Assembly: GCA_035516255.1 (NCBI GenBank)
Contig: DATJAL010000052.1
Span: 1 to 64,000, forward strand
Source of the DNA: Chitinivibrionales bacterium
GTDB lineage: Bacteria; Fibrobacterota; Chitinivibrionia; Chitinivibrionales; FEN-1185
Direction: 5' to 3'
DNA: 64,000 nt
The notes beneath the pieces were generated by a model. The model saw nothing but the letters and a program-made list of their open reading frames with translations, made no database searches and was not told the DNA's origin. The translations under genes and the position numbers were made by a program. Of the stretch, positions 16,145 to 23,393 are shown piece after piece (within the stretch, counting starts at the first letter, position 1; each line of letters starts with the position of its first letter).

Positions 16145-17944
16145 ATGAAATCAAATAATTTTCATTCCATGGATACAATTCCCGTAAAACCGGTTGCCAT
16201 GGGAACATTTCTGCCCACGACGCGGGAAGAGATGCGGCAGCAGGGCATTGATCAACTCGACGTCATCATCGTGACGGGCGATGCCTACGTCGACCATCCG
16301 GCGTTCGGCGCTGCGCTGGTGGGGCGGTACCTCCAGTCGCTCGGAGCGACGGTCGGCATCATCGCGATGCCTGATGTCAAGAACCCTTCGGATTTCACCG
16401 CGCTCGGCGCGCCGCGGTATTTCTTCGGGGTCACCGCAGGAAACGTTGATTCCATGATTTCACTATTCACCGCGCAAAAGAAACCGCGCAGCGACGACCC
16501 GTATGTCCCCGGCGGTGCCGCGGGGCGCAGGCCAGCCCGCGCCACCATCGCCTTTTGCAATGCACTCAAGCAGGCGTTCAAGGGCGTGCCCATCGTGATC
16601 GGCGGGGTGGAGGCGAGCCTGCGCCGCATCGTCCATTACGATTTCTGGTCGGACACCATTCGGCAGCCGCTATTGCTCGACTGCAAGGCCGACATTCTCG
16701 CCTATGGGATGGCCGAGCATCCGCTGCGCTCCCTTGTCTCGCGCTGCAAACATGGAGAGCCGCTCGATAACGCGCTCGATATTCCCGGCACCGCCGTGCG
16801 CCTGGGACAGGCGCAGCTCCAACAGGTTCTTTCAGATCCTCGGCAACGTTTCGTACGGCTCCCGTCGTACGACGAGATCCTGAAATCGCGGGCCGCATTT
16901 TCCCGAATGACAAGGCTGTTCTACGAAAACCCCGAGTCGGCATTTCTCCAGGAATGCGGCACGCTCGCCGTGCTGGTCAACAAACCGGCCGAGCCGCTCA
17001 CCCAGGGCGAGATCGACCGCGTGTACGAGCTGCCGTTCACCTATCATCCGCACCCGTCGTATACGCGAGCGATTCCAGCCTACGAGCAGATAAAGGATTC
17101 GGTCACCGTGGTGCGCGGCTGCTTTGGCGGGTGCAACTTTTGCGGCCTGGGCGCGCACCAGGGGAAAACCATGCAGAGCAGGTCAAAGGAATCGGTGGTG
17201 CGGGAGATCAGGCGGCGGGCGATGATTCCCGGATGGAAAGGGATCGTTTCGGACCTCGGCGGCCCCACGGCAAACATGTACGGCCTCTTCTGCAGGCGGC
17301 CGAAGGACGGAAAACCCTGCGGCCGGAGGAGCTGCCTTTCGCCCGCAGCATGCGGCTATCTGCAGACGAGCCAGGCCGCATTCGCCGACCTCATCCGCAC
17401 GGTGTGCGGGCTTGACATGGTGAAACACGTGTCGATCAACTCGGGCGTGCGCATGGACCTCGCGCTTCTGTGGCCCGAGATCATCGAGGTGGTGGCGAAA
17501 AAAGCAACCGGCGGCCAGCTCTCGGTGGCGCCTGAGCACCTTGCGCGGCACGCGCTGCGGGCCATGGGCAAACCCGAAGAGACGGGATGGCAGCGTTTCG
17601 AAGAACTTTTTTCGGCCGCAAGCAGCCGGGCTGGCAAGCAGCAGTACCTTGTGCCGTATTTCATCGCCGGCCATCCGGGAAGCACGATCGACGACGCGCG
17701 CGAGCTCGGCCAGTATCTCAAGCGCAGGGGCATAAAGGCGCGCAACGTGCAGGAATACATCCCCATTCCCATGACCGTGTCGTGCTCCGTATATGCCACG
17801 GGCGAGGACCCGTTTACCGGCAAGCCGGTGCCGGTTTCCTATAAGTTAAGCGATGTGCGGCGGCAGAAGGATCTCATCATGTGGTGGCAGACGCCGGAGC
17901 AGCCCCGGCACCCCCGCAGGCAACTCGGGGGCTTCCGCCGATGA
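16145..17944 (+). CDS. ygiQ: YgiQ-family radical SAM protein
   Basis: 599 residues, the usual length. The N-terminal domain begins with PTTREEMRQQGIDQLDVIIV and DAYVDHPAFGAAL, characteristic of YgiQ. The radical SAM cluster motif is VRGCFGGCNFCGLGAHQG (CxxxCxxC) near residue 325. LGGPTANMYG and a later Cys-rich run (CRRPKDGKPCGRRSCLSP) are also family marks. The enzyme uses a 4Fe-4S cluster and S-adenosylmethionine; its substrate is unknown to me. Start at 16145 or the ATG at 16169; neither has a good ribosome site. It overlaps the next radical-SAM gene by 4 bases, so the two are coupled. Confidence 0.9.
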   Translation: MKSNNFHSMDTIPVKPVAMGTFLPTTREEMRQQGIDQLDVIIVTGDAYVDHPAFGAALVGRYLQSLGATVGIIAMPDVKNPSDFTALGAPRYFFGVTAGNVDSMISLFTAQKKPRSDDPYVPGGAAGRRPARATIAFCNALKQAFKGVPIVIGGVEASLRRIVHYDFWSDTIRQPLLLDCKADILAYGMAEHPLRSLVSRCKHGEPLDNALDIPGTAVRLGQAQLQQVLSDPRQRFVRLPSYDEILKSRAAFSRMTRLFYENPESAFLQECGTLAVLVNKPAEPLTQGEIDRVYELPFTYHPHPSYTRAIPAYEQIKDSVTVVRGCFGGCNFCGLGAHQGKTMQSRSKESVVREIRRRAMIPGWKGIVSDLGGPTANMYGLFCRRPKDGKPCGRRSCLSPAACGYLQTSQAAFADLIRTVCGLDMVKHVSINSGVRMDLALLWPEIIEVVAKKATGGQLSVAPEHLARHALRAMGKPEETGWQRFEELFSAASSRAGKQQYLVPYFIAGHPGSTIDDARELGQYLKRRGIKARNVQEYIPIPMTVSCSVYATGEDPFTGKPVPVSYKLSDVRRQKDLIMWWQTPEQPRHPRRQLGGFRR

Positions 17945-18942
17945 ATGACGCGATTGCGGGCCAACCGCCCCTAAAGCAACGAAACACGATTTCACACCAC
18001 GTGCAAAAAGGCGAATTCTGGAAACCCTGTCCGGGAACGACCGCAGGTTATTTGTGCTGCGGCTACCAGATTCTCACCCCGCTCACCGGCTGCGGCATGT
18101 ACTGCCGGTACTGCGTGCTCCAGTCCTACCTGGAAAACCAGTGCCAGGTCGTATTTGACAATTTCTCCGACCTTGAAAAGGAGGTCAGGGATAAGCTTTC
18201 CCGCCAAAAAGGCGTTGTCCGTTTCGGCACCGGCGAGTTCGGCGACAGCCTGTATCTCGAGGACAAACTTCACTTTTGCGAAAAAATTGCAGGCTTGCTT
18301 GATCCCTTTCCCAATGCGCTTGTTGAGTTCAAGACAAAAAGCGCAAACGTTGGCGGCCTTGCGGGAATAAAAAATCCGCAAAAGGTCGTTGTCGGATTTT
18401 CAATGAACACGCCGCGCATGATTTCCCTGTTCGAGCGTGGAACTGCGTCACTTGACGAACGGCTCAAAGTAGCAAAGCAATGCCTCGGCATGGGGTTCTG
18501 GGTCGCGTTCCACTTCGACCCGATGTTCTGGTACCCCGCATGGGAAAAGGAATACCGCGGCGTCGTTTCCGAACTATTGTCAACGGTTGCCGATTCGTCA
18601 AGAATAGCGTGGTGGAGCATGGGCGGATTCCGTTCGCCCGCCGCGCTCAAGGCGCTGCTGAAAAAAACGAACAACCACCTGCCGCTGTACGCCATGGGCG
18701 AGCTGGTGCAGGGCGAAGACGGCAAGGTCCGGTATTTCAGGCCGGTGCGGGTCGAGTTCTATTCCGCTCTCCGCGACGAAGTAGAAAAGCATGACCCGGC
18801 AATTCCGCTTTATTTATGCATGGAGAGTCCGGAGGTGTGGGAGGAGTCGGGGATGATGGGGCGAATACCGCGCGGGCTGGTGCGGTATTTGGATGCGAGG
18901 GCGGAGAAAATGCTGGGAATAGTAAGGCATCCGCCCGCATAG
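17941..18942 (+). CDS. Radical SAM protein related to spore photoproduct lyase (SplB-like)
   Basis: The ATG at 17941 overlaps the ygiQ stop (ATGA). The 333-residue product has the cluster motif TGCGMYCRYCVLQSYL near residue 50, with the CxxxCxxC spacing and the 'YC.LQ' continuation typical of spore photoproduct lyases. FGTGEFGDSLYLED and VVGFSMNTPRMISLFERGT, then the C-terminal YLCMESPEVWEES, fit the same family. Real SplB repairs the spore thymine dimer. No spore genes are in view, so a related DNA or RNA repair or modification job is possible. The last codons overlap a perfect 18-bp palindrome. Confidence 0.8.
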   Translation: MNDAIAGQPPLKQRNTISHHVQKGEFWKPCPGTTAGYLCCGYQILTPLTGCGMYCRYCVLQSYLENQCQVVFDNFSDLEKEVRDKLSRQKGVVRFGTGEFGDSLYLEDKLHFCEKIAGLLDPFPNALVEFKTKSANVGGLAGIKNPQKVVVGFSMNTPRMISLFERGTASLDERLKVAKQCLGMGFWVAFHFDPMFWYPAWEKEYRGVVSELLSTVADSSRIAWWSMGGFRSPAALKALLKKTNNHLPLYAMGELVQGEDGKVRYFRPVRVEFYSALRDEVEKHDPAIPLYLCMESPEVWEESGMMGRIPRGLVRYLDARAEKMLGIVRHPPA

Positions 18943-18959
18943 CGGGCGGATGCCTTACT
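18921..18959. repeat. Perfect 18-bp palindrome across a stop codon
   Basis: AGTAAGGCATCCGCCCGC (18921-18938) and its exact inverse (18942-18959) flank the three bases ATA. The TAG stop of the SplB-like gene lies inside (18940-18942). No T run follows on either strand, so it does not look like a standard Rho-independent terminator. Confidence 0.75.
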
Positions 18960-19100
18960 GAAAAATTGTACCGAGCACGAAATAATTATCATAAAAATAT
19001 TTTTTTAAATCTCAAGCCCGGAAAGAGGCCCTCCCGAGCTTGAGGCATGAAGACCAGGGGAACGCCTGCGTCCATTTCATGCATTTATCAACCACTTACA
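18960..19100. other. Intergenic region left of the HNH segment
   Basis: Contains an AT-rich stretch and a short GGGGAACGCC fragment of the GGGCGTTCCCC repeat family near 19058-19067. No gene is visible before the 19-bp repeat at 19101. Confidence 0.3.
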
Positions 19101-19119
19101 ACGGCGAAATCGATTTCGT
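19101..19119. repeat. 19-bp direct repeat, left copy (contains the palindrome CGAAATCGATTTCG)
   Basis: ACGGCGAAATCGATTTCGT occurs here and again at 21234-21252 in the same orientation. The pair brackets the HNH, small-protein and methyltransferase genes. The 14-bp core is a perfect palindrome. Confidence 0.65.
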
Positions 19120-19279
19120 TGCCTTGTTATTGCCTCACAGGGTATAATCTGCCTTAGAGTGGCCCTTTTGTTTCCATAATCTACCTTCGGCAAGCAGCGC
19201 AAAAAGGTGGTTGCGCTGCAAAGGGGCGAACGCGGTGCGTCGCCCCGCCGGGGTATTTACAAAAAAGAACCATTTTCCC

Positions 19280-19828
19280 ATGCCGCCAAGATACGTGCAC
19301 ACCATCGAACAGGAGCTGTTCTACGAATACGCCAAGCTCATGTCGCGCTCCGCATTCAACGGCGCAATAAATTACGGGTTCGTCACCGACCGGTTCGAGG
19401 CGCTGGTGTCCGGAGCCATCACCATGTCCGGCACCATACGCGAATGGCAGCGCGAGCGCGAGCTCCCCGACGCCTGCGTGTTCTGCGGCGCAAAGGACAA
19501 CCTCACCGTAGACCACCTCATTCCATGGTCGCGCGGCGGCAACGGCTCGTCCGATAATGTCGTGTTCTCCTGCAAGTCCTGCAACTCGTCGCGCGGTGAC
19601 AGGGGCATTTTCCAGTGGCTCGGGCTCACGAAAAAAAACAAGCTGCACAGGGTCGTGGCCGGCAAGTACCTCAAGGAACTTTACAAAATGCACAAGGAGA
19701 TGGGCACCCTCAGTGTATCGACGCGGACACTCGACACGCTGTGCAAGAACTGCAAGAACCCGCAGACCTGCAGGGAATGGGGCACGATTGGCAAGCTGAC
19801 GAGTCTTTGCCTGGAAAGCGTGTTCTGA
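19280..19828 (+). CDS. HNH endonuclease domain protein
   Basis: The HNH core is CVFCGAKDNLTVDHLIPWSR followed by NVVFSCKSCNSSRGDRG: two CxxC pairs hold a structural zinc, and the DH pair and the downstream Asn give the metal-dependent nuclease site. The N-terminal 75 residues, starting MPPRYVHTIEQELFYEYAK, and a C-terminal Cys cluster (LCKNCKNPQTC) belong to a stand-alone HNH family seen in several bacteria and archaea, not to a known restriction enzyme I can name. The start is the ATG at 19280; an earlier in-frame start would run through repeat-like DNA. No methylase-specificity partner is adjacent. Confidence 0.8.
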   Translation: MPPRYVHTIEQELFYEYAKLMSRSAFNGAINYGFVTDRFEALVSGAITMSGTIREWQRERELPDACVFCGAKDNLTVDHLIPWSRGGNGSSDNVVFSCKSCNSSRGDRGIFQWLGLTKKNKLHRVVAGKYLKELYKMHKEMGTLSVSTRTLDTLCKNCKNPQTCREWGTIGKLTSLCLESVF

Positions 19829-20098
19829 AAAGAAAAAGTTTGAGCGTTTGAGTGTTGGAGAGTTGACGCATGGAAGAGCTAAGAATGACGGAAGATAAAT
19901 TGTGTCAGTCATTCCATCATTCCTCAACCGAGAATCGATTTCCAATTAAGCCACGGCCTTTGGTGGCGCTCGCTTGCTGAGAATGAATGACATCTGCGCA
20001 AGTTGATTTGCGGGATGACTTCCGACATGATGAATGGAGTCGCAAGAAAACCGGTATAGCGAAAGCCTTGGCATAGCCCTGTGAATTGAACAATAACA

Positions 20099-20311
20099 AT
20101 GTACCTTTTCACCTGCACCCCTTCCTCCGACCTCACGCTTTCCGGCGGCTGCGGCGAGGACATAACCGGCCCCTCGCTCGACGAGGTCGTTTCCGGCGTT
20201 GTGGCGCATTTCCACGCTGAGCACGGCTTTGCCCAGATCGAGGCGTATAACAAAGAGGAATTTGAAAAGTTCCGCAAAAAAGTGGCTGAACAGGTGAAGA
20301 AGGCGCGGTAG
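20099..20311 (+). CDS. Small hypothetical protein (70 aa)
   Basis: A 70-residue soluble protein; family not recognised with certainty. It begins MYLFTCTPSSDLTLSGGCGE and continues with a helix containing VVAHFHAEHGF, where two His residues and the helix shape recall the small DUF1059-type proteins, a weak likeness. The C-terminus is a charged helix rich in Lys and Glu. The ATG at 20099 has no obvious ribosome site. Its stop abuts the promoter of the methyltransferase gene that follows. Confidence 0.5.
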   Translation: MYLFTCTPSSDLTLSGGCGEDITGPSLDEVVSGVVAHFHAEHGFAQIEAYNKEEFEKFRKKVAEQVKKAR

Positions 20312-20340
20312 TTGACAATCCCCCCGCAAACCGATATTTT
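20312..20340 (+). promoter_or_regulatory. Sigma70-type promoter of the methyltransferase gene
   Basis: TTGACA at 20312-20317, 17-base spacer, TATTTT at 20335-20340. It starts on the base after the stop codon of the small upstream gene; the ATG at 20375 would have a leader of about 28 bases. Confidence 0.65.
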
Positions 20341-20374
20341 CTTCCTTTGATAATAGCCGTTGTACCTGTTCAAT

Positions 20375-21205
20375 ATGCCTGAAAAACTAAAAATCTCCCT
20401 TGGCGAAGTACAGAAGACGCTTTTACTGCCCCTCTGGGGCCGCGCGCTGGAAACAAAAAGCCAAAACCCGCTCATCCGCGACCCCATGGCCTGCGAGATC
20501 GTGGGCCGACTGGATTTCGACTTCGACGACATGACCCGCCGCGTGCCCATGCAACTGCGGATCAACAGCGCTATCCGCGCGTTTCATTTCGACGCCGCGC
20601 TTCGGCAGTTCATCGCCGAATGTCCGGACGCGACCGTGGTGAACATCGGCGCGGGGCTCGACACCACGTTTTTCCGCGTTGACAATGGGAAAATATTTTG
20701 GTACGATCTTGACCTGCCCGACACCATGGCCCTTCGGCGCGGCCTGATACCGGAAGGGGAGCGCAACAGGTGTATTGTGAAATCGGTCTTTGACCGTGCC
20801 TGGTTCAACGACGTCGCGGTGCGGCGCTCAAAGGTCTTTTTCATGGCAGCCGGGGTCTTCTTTTACCTTAAGGAAGACGATATCCGTCGATTGTTTCTCG
20901 ACCTCATCGACGAATTCCCCGGCAGCCAGATCATGTTCGAGGCGTATTCGAAGTTCATGCTGCGCATCAGGAACCGCACCATAAAAAAGCAGCGGGACGC
21001 CTCGCCGTTTCTCGCGGCCGCTCAGTGGGCGGCGGGCTCCAGCGCGCCAATTGCGAAATGGAGTCCCCGCATAAAAGTTATCGATGATTTTCCGTATTAT
21101 TCCAGGGTCGACATGGCACGGCACTGGGACAAAAAACTCCTGTTTCCGCTCCGGGTGATACATTTTCTCAACGGGGTGAGAATGGTGCGCCTGGGGTTGG
21201 GCTGA
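20375..21205 (+). CDS. PPM1/TCMP-type (leucine carboxyl methyltransferase-like) O-methyltransferase
   Basis: 276 residues. The SAM-binding strand and loop read TVVNIGAGLDTTFFRVD, and the acidic second strand is WYDLDLPDTMALRRGLIP; this pair defines the LCM/TCMP methyltransferase family, together with FFMAAGVFFYLKEDDI. Members methylate small-molecule hydroxyl or carboxyl groups, often in secondary metabolism; substrate here is unknown. I use the ATG at 20375 rather than a TTG at 20360. It has its own promoter. With the HNH gene and the 70-residue gene it lies inside a segment bounded by 19-bp direct repeats. Confidence 0.82.
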   Translation: MPEKLKISLGEVQKTLLLPLWGRALETKSQNPLIRDPMACEIVGRLDFDFDDMTRRVPMQLRINSAIRAFHFDAALRQFIAECPDATVVNIGAGLDTTFFRVDNGKIFWYDLDLPDTMALRRGLIPEGERNRCIVKSVFDRAWFNDVAVRRSKVFFMAAGVFFYLKEDDIRRLFLDLIDEFPGSQIMFEAYSKFMLRIRNRTIKKQRDASPFLAAAQWAAGSSAPIAKWSPRIKVIDDFPYYSRVDMARHWDKKLLFPLRVIHFLNGVRMVRLGLG

Positions 21206-21233
21206 AAGGCATTCTAAAACTGCAGTATGCAGT

Positions 21234-21252
21234 ACGGCGAAATCGATTTCGT
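21234..21252. repeat. 19-bp direct repeat, right copy
   Basis: Exact second copy of ACGGCGAAATCGATTTCGT, 2,133 bases after the left copy at 19101-19119, with different bases immediately outside on both sides. Confidence 0.65.
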
Positions 21253-21305
21253 CGACTTTTAATAAGTTCAGATATATAATAACTCATGTAAATATGAAAC
21301 TTGCT

Positions 21306-21333
21306 AAAAAGGGAAACCGTACTCAGACGGTTT
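21306..21333 (-). terminator. Rho-independent terminator of the candidate small RNA
   Basis: Leftward: AAACCGT, loop CTGAGT, ACGGTTT, then CCCTTTTT. A clean 7-bp stem followed by a T run ends the transcript predicted from the promoter at 21464-21492. Confidence 0.75.
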
Positions 21334-21457
21334 GCACAAAGTTGCAATAGAGCCTCATGGGAGCTGTTTATCCGCATAAAAGCGGGAGGCGGCAACCTCT
21401 GCTAGAAGAACTGCCACCCCCCTGGGCGTTGCACATGTAGGGCATATGCAGACGCTT
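21306..21457 (-). ncRNA. Candidate structured small RNA of about 150 nt
   Basis: No open frame explains this stretch, yet the minus strand has a full transcription unit: a promoter at 21464-21492, a predicted start near 21457 and a Rho-independent terminator at 21306-21333. Inside, GGGGGGTGGCA and TGCCGCCTCCC (21412-21422 and 21384-21394 on the + strand) can pair over 11 bases with two G-U pairs. An inner CTTCT/AGAGG stem around AGC extends that hairpin, and a smaller CCGC/GCGG hairpin follows. I could not match it to 6S, SRP, tmRNA, RNase P or a riboswitch by eye. Confidence 0.5.
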
Positions 21458-21463
21458 GAGTAT

Positions 21464-21492
21464 ATTATACTGCAAATTACCCGCCAATTCAA
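21464..21492 (-). promoter_or_regulatory. Sigma70-type promoter of the candidate small RNA
   Basis: On the minus strand, TTGAAT (21487-21492), a 17-base spacer and a perfect TATAAT (21464-21469). No protein gene lies downstream on this strand before the terminator. Confidence 0.65.
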
Positions 21493-21656
21493 GTCTCCTA
21501 AGATGGCCTATCACGGCACAGGTAAAATCCGTTTTTAACAAGGATAGGTAAAATTGAGAAATTTAGGAACGTAGTACGGTTTTTTGGTTATGGACTTTCA
21601 AAGCGCATCGTTTTCAATAAAAATCTTTTTTCCCGGGGTTGGAAGGACGCATTAAA

Positions 21657-21806
21657 TGGACTGGAGGGTGCGCAAGAGCGCATTGTCACTTCGTTCCTGA
21701 ATGAAGGTAGTTGCGCTCCGCGCATTCAATTATATCATCTGCATTTTGCCGGCCGGCCCCCTTGTAAAGGCGAAGCATGCCTTTACAAGAGGGGAACGCC
21801 CGGATC
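21657..21806. repeat. GGGCGTTCCCC-family interspersed repeat, copy E (inverted)
   Basis: Starts TGGACTGGAGGGTGCGCAAG, has the TGCCGGCCGG block and ends GAGGGGAACGCCCGGATC. It includes a local hairpin made of CTTGTAAAGGC and GCCTTTACAAG. It lies just downstream of the GH12 gene stop. Confidence 0.7.
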
Positions 21807-21823
21807 TTACCGGCTTATCACTG

Positions 21824-23116
21824 TCAATTCGAATTAATCGAAAAATCCGTGAACTTGAACACCGCGTTCGTGCTGTTCGTCGAAACGATTTCCACGCCGA
21901 AACACAATTGCCCCAGCGTCGAATTCGCCGCGAGCCATCCCTTTGACATTGTCCACTTGAAGATTGCGAGCACGTCGATGGTGCCCGACGTGAACACGGC
22001 CGTTGGCACGAAGGCGATATAACCGTTGCTTGACGTTTTCCATACATTGTAGAGCCGGCCGCCGACAGTCACCGTATCCGCCTTGCTGCCTGACGGCACC
22101 TGGCCGTAGTTCTCGGTCCAGATCATGAACTCGGTGCACCCGGGCGTTGCGACGCCGTTGGTCCAGATGTCGTACGCCACGTCGTAGATGCCCACGTGCG
22201 GGCTCGCGGCCGCGAACGAGCTCGTGAGGGAATTGAACGAGCTGATCGCCACGTTGCTGTAGTCCATGTGGACGTTCGGATACGTCTTGACCGCGCCGTC
22301 GCCGCTGTTGTTGTTCATGTTGCCGACCACGTACCAATTGTGGTACGAGCACGCGTACAGGGTTTCGGCGCACGCATAGGAGCCGCAGTTCCACATATTG
22401 TTGTGGACATAATAGCCGCCGTTGTTCCAGCCGCCGTTCGGGTCGCCGGTCTTGAACGCGGGGTTCGTGCATGCGGCGACCAGGGAAATGACGCACACCT
22501 GGTTTACAAGCGAATAGGAGGAAATGAACTTCTTGAACGTGGTATACCCGGGTTTTGTTGCGGTAAGCGTGTCGGCAACGGCACTTATTTTATCAAGCGA
22601 GGGTCCTTGCGGCCCGGCAGGCGTCCGGATTCCGGTCCCGGAGGCCAAGGAGCCGTACAGGGACATTTTAAAAAGTTCCGTCCAATCGCCGATCCCAAGT
22701 TTGACAAGGTACACTCCCGCCCGCAGCTGCCGCGACGGGAGCACAAGCGAATATGCGCCTCTGTCAAGCATCCGGTCCAGCGCCTGGGAAACGAGCCGGC
22801 CGTCCATGGAATAGACGGCGATGTTCACCGCAGCGGGGTTGGGGACAAAAAAATGCGCCGCGCCGCCTGCGATAAATGCGGAGATTGAATTCCCGTGCGG
22901 CCGCATTGAACCGATAACGGAGCTCTTTACCAGCGCGAATATGCCGTTTGCGTTTGAGGTGGACGAGACGCCGGCGCTCACCAGGCTCACGGTCGCGCCG
23001 GGGACGGCATTGTTCGAGTCGTCTACAACGGTGCCCGTGATGTTGATGTCCTGGCCTTGTGCGTGAAGTGCAGCCGCCGTAAGAAACGAGAATAGGATGG
23101 TTATTTTTTTGGTCAT
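21824..23116 (-). CDS. Secreted GH12-family endoglucanase with CarboxypepD_reg-like and internal sorting-like modules
   Basis: 430 residues: signal peptide (about 1-21), a CarboxypepD_reg-like domain starting INITGTVVDDSNNAVPGATV, then a sorting-tail-like module with NIAVYSMDGRLVSQ at about 95-155. The catalytic domain starts near residue 220. GH12 marks are NGGYYVHNNMWNCGSY, DGAVKTYPNV, the nucleophile Glu329 in TEFMIWTENYG and the acid/base Glu409 in CFGVEIVST. The 80-residue distance between the two Glu is close to that in fungal Cel12A. Known GH12 enzymes retain configuration and cut beta-1,4-glucan or xyloglucan. It has its own promoter and probably works outside the cell on plant polysaccharide. 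Confidence 0.85.
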   Translation of the reverse strand: MTKKITILFSFLTAAALHAQGQDINITGTVVDDSNNAVPGATVSLVSAGVSSTSNANGIFALVKSSVIGSMRPHGNSISAFIAGGAAHFFVPNPAAVNIAVYSMDGRLVSQALDRMLDRGAYSLVLPSRQLRAGVYLVKLGIGDWTELFKMSLYGSLASGTGIRTPAGPQGPSLDKISAVADTLTATKPGYTTFKKFISSYSLVNQVCVISLVAACTNPAFKTGDPNGGWNNGGYYVHNNMWNCGSYACAETLYACSYHNWYVVGNMNNNSGDGAVKTYPNVHMDYSNVAISSFNSLTSSFAAASPHVGIYDVAYDIWTNGVATPGCTEFMIWTENYGQVPSGSKADTVTVGGRLYNVWKTSSNGYIAFVPTAVFTSGTIDVLAIFKWTMSKGWLAANSTLGQLCFGVEIVSTNSTNAVFKFTDFSINSN

Positions 23117-23172
23117 TCCTGCCCCCTGTTGAAGGAAAAAGGCCGGACGAGCATCAGGCTGCTCCAGGAGGA

Positions 23173-23201
23173 AATATAGGCGTTTTAACGGTGATTGTCA
23201 A
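23173..23201 (-). promoter_or_regulatory. Sigma70-type promoter of the GH12 gene
   Basis: On the minus strand, TTGACA (23196-23201), a 17-base spacer and TATATT (23173-23178), about 57 bases before the start codon. Confidence 0.75.
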
Positions 23202-23393
23202 ATCTGAAAACTCGCCGTGATTTCAACCGGTTCAAATGGATTGTTTTGGATCGGCAATCAATGACGGATATAGAACCGCGCCTTGAGGCGGCGCGGGGCG
23301 GCGTATCTGCAGCGGGGAAACCCCCGGACGGTCATAAATTTTTAGGACGAAATAAACTAAAAACCCCCGTTTCCCATCAATCATTTTTAAACC

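Noticed and set aside
19280-21205. Restriction-modification system made of the HNH nuclease and the methyltransferase
   Set aside because: The methyltransferase has LCM/TCMP-type motifs for small-molecule or protein carboxyl groups, not DNA methyltransferase motifs, so a restriction pair is unlikely.
21301-21400. Possible c-di-GMP (GEMM-I) riboswitch on the + strand
   Set aside because: The string GGGAAACCGT and CAAAG look a little like the GEMM core, but the conserved core order is not met and no gene lies downstream on the + strand. The minus strand has a promoter and terminator and explains the stretch better.
21306-21457. 6S RNA as the identity of the small RNA
   Set aside because: Length fits, but the 5' and 3' ends do not pair into a closing stem and no central bubble is apparent, so I left it unnamed.
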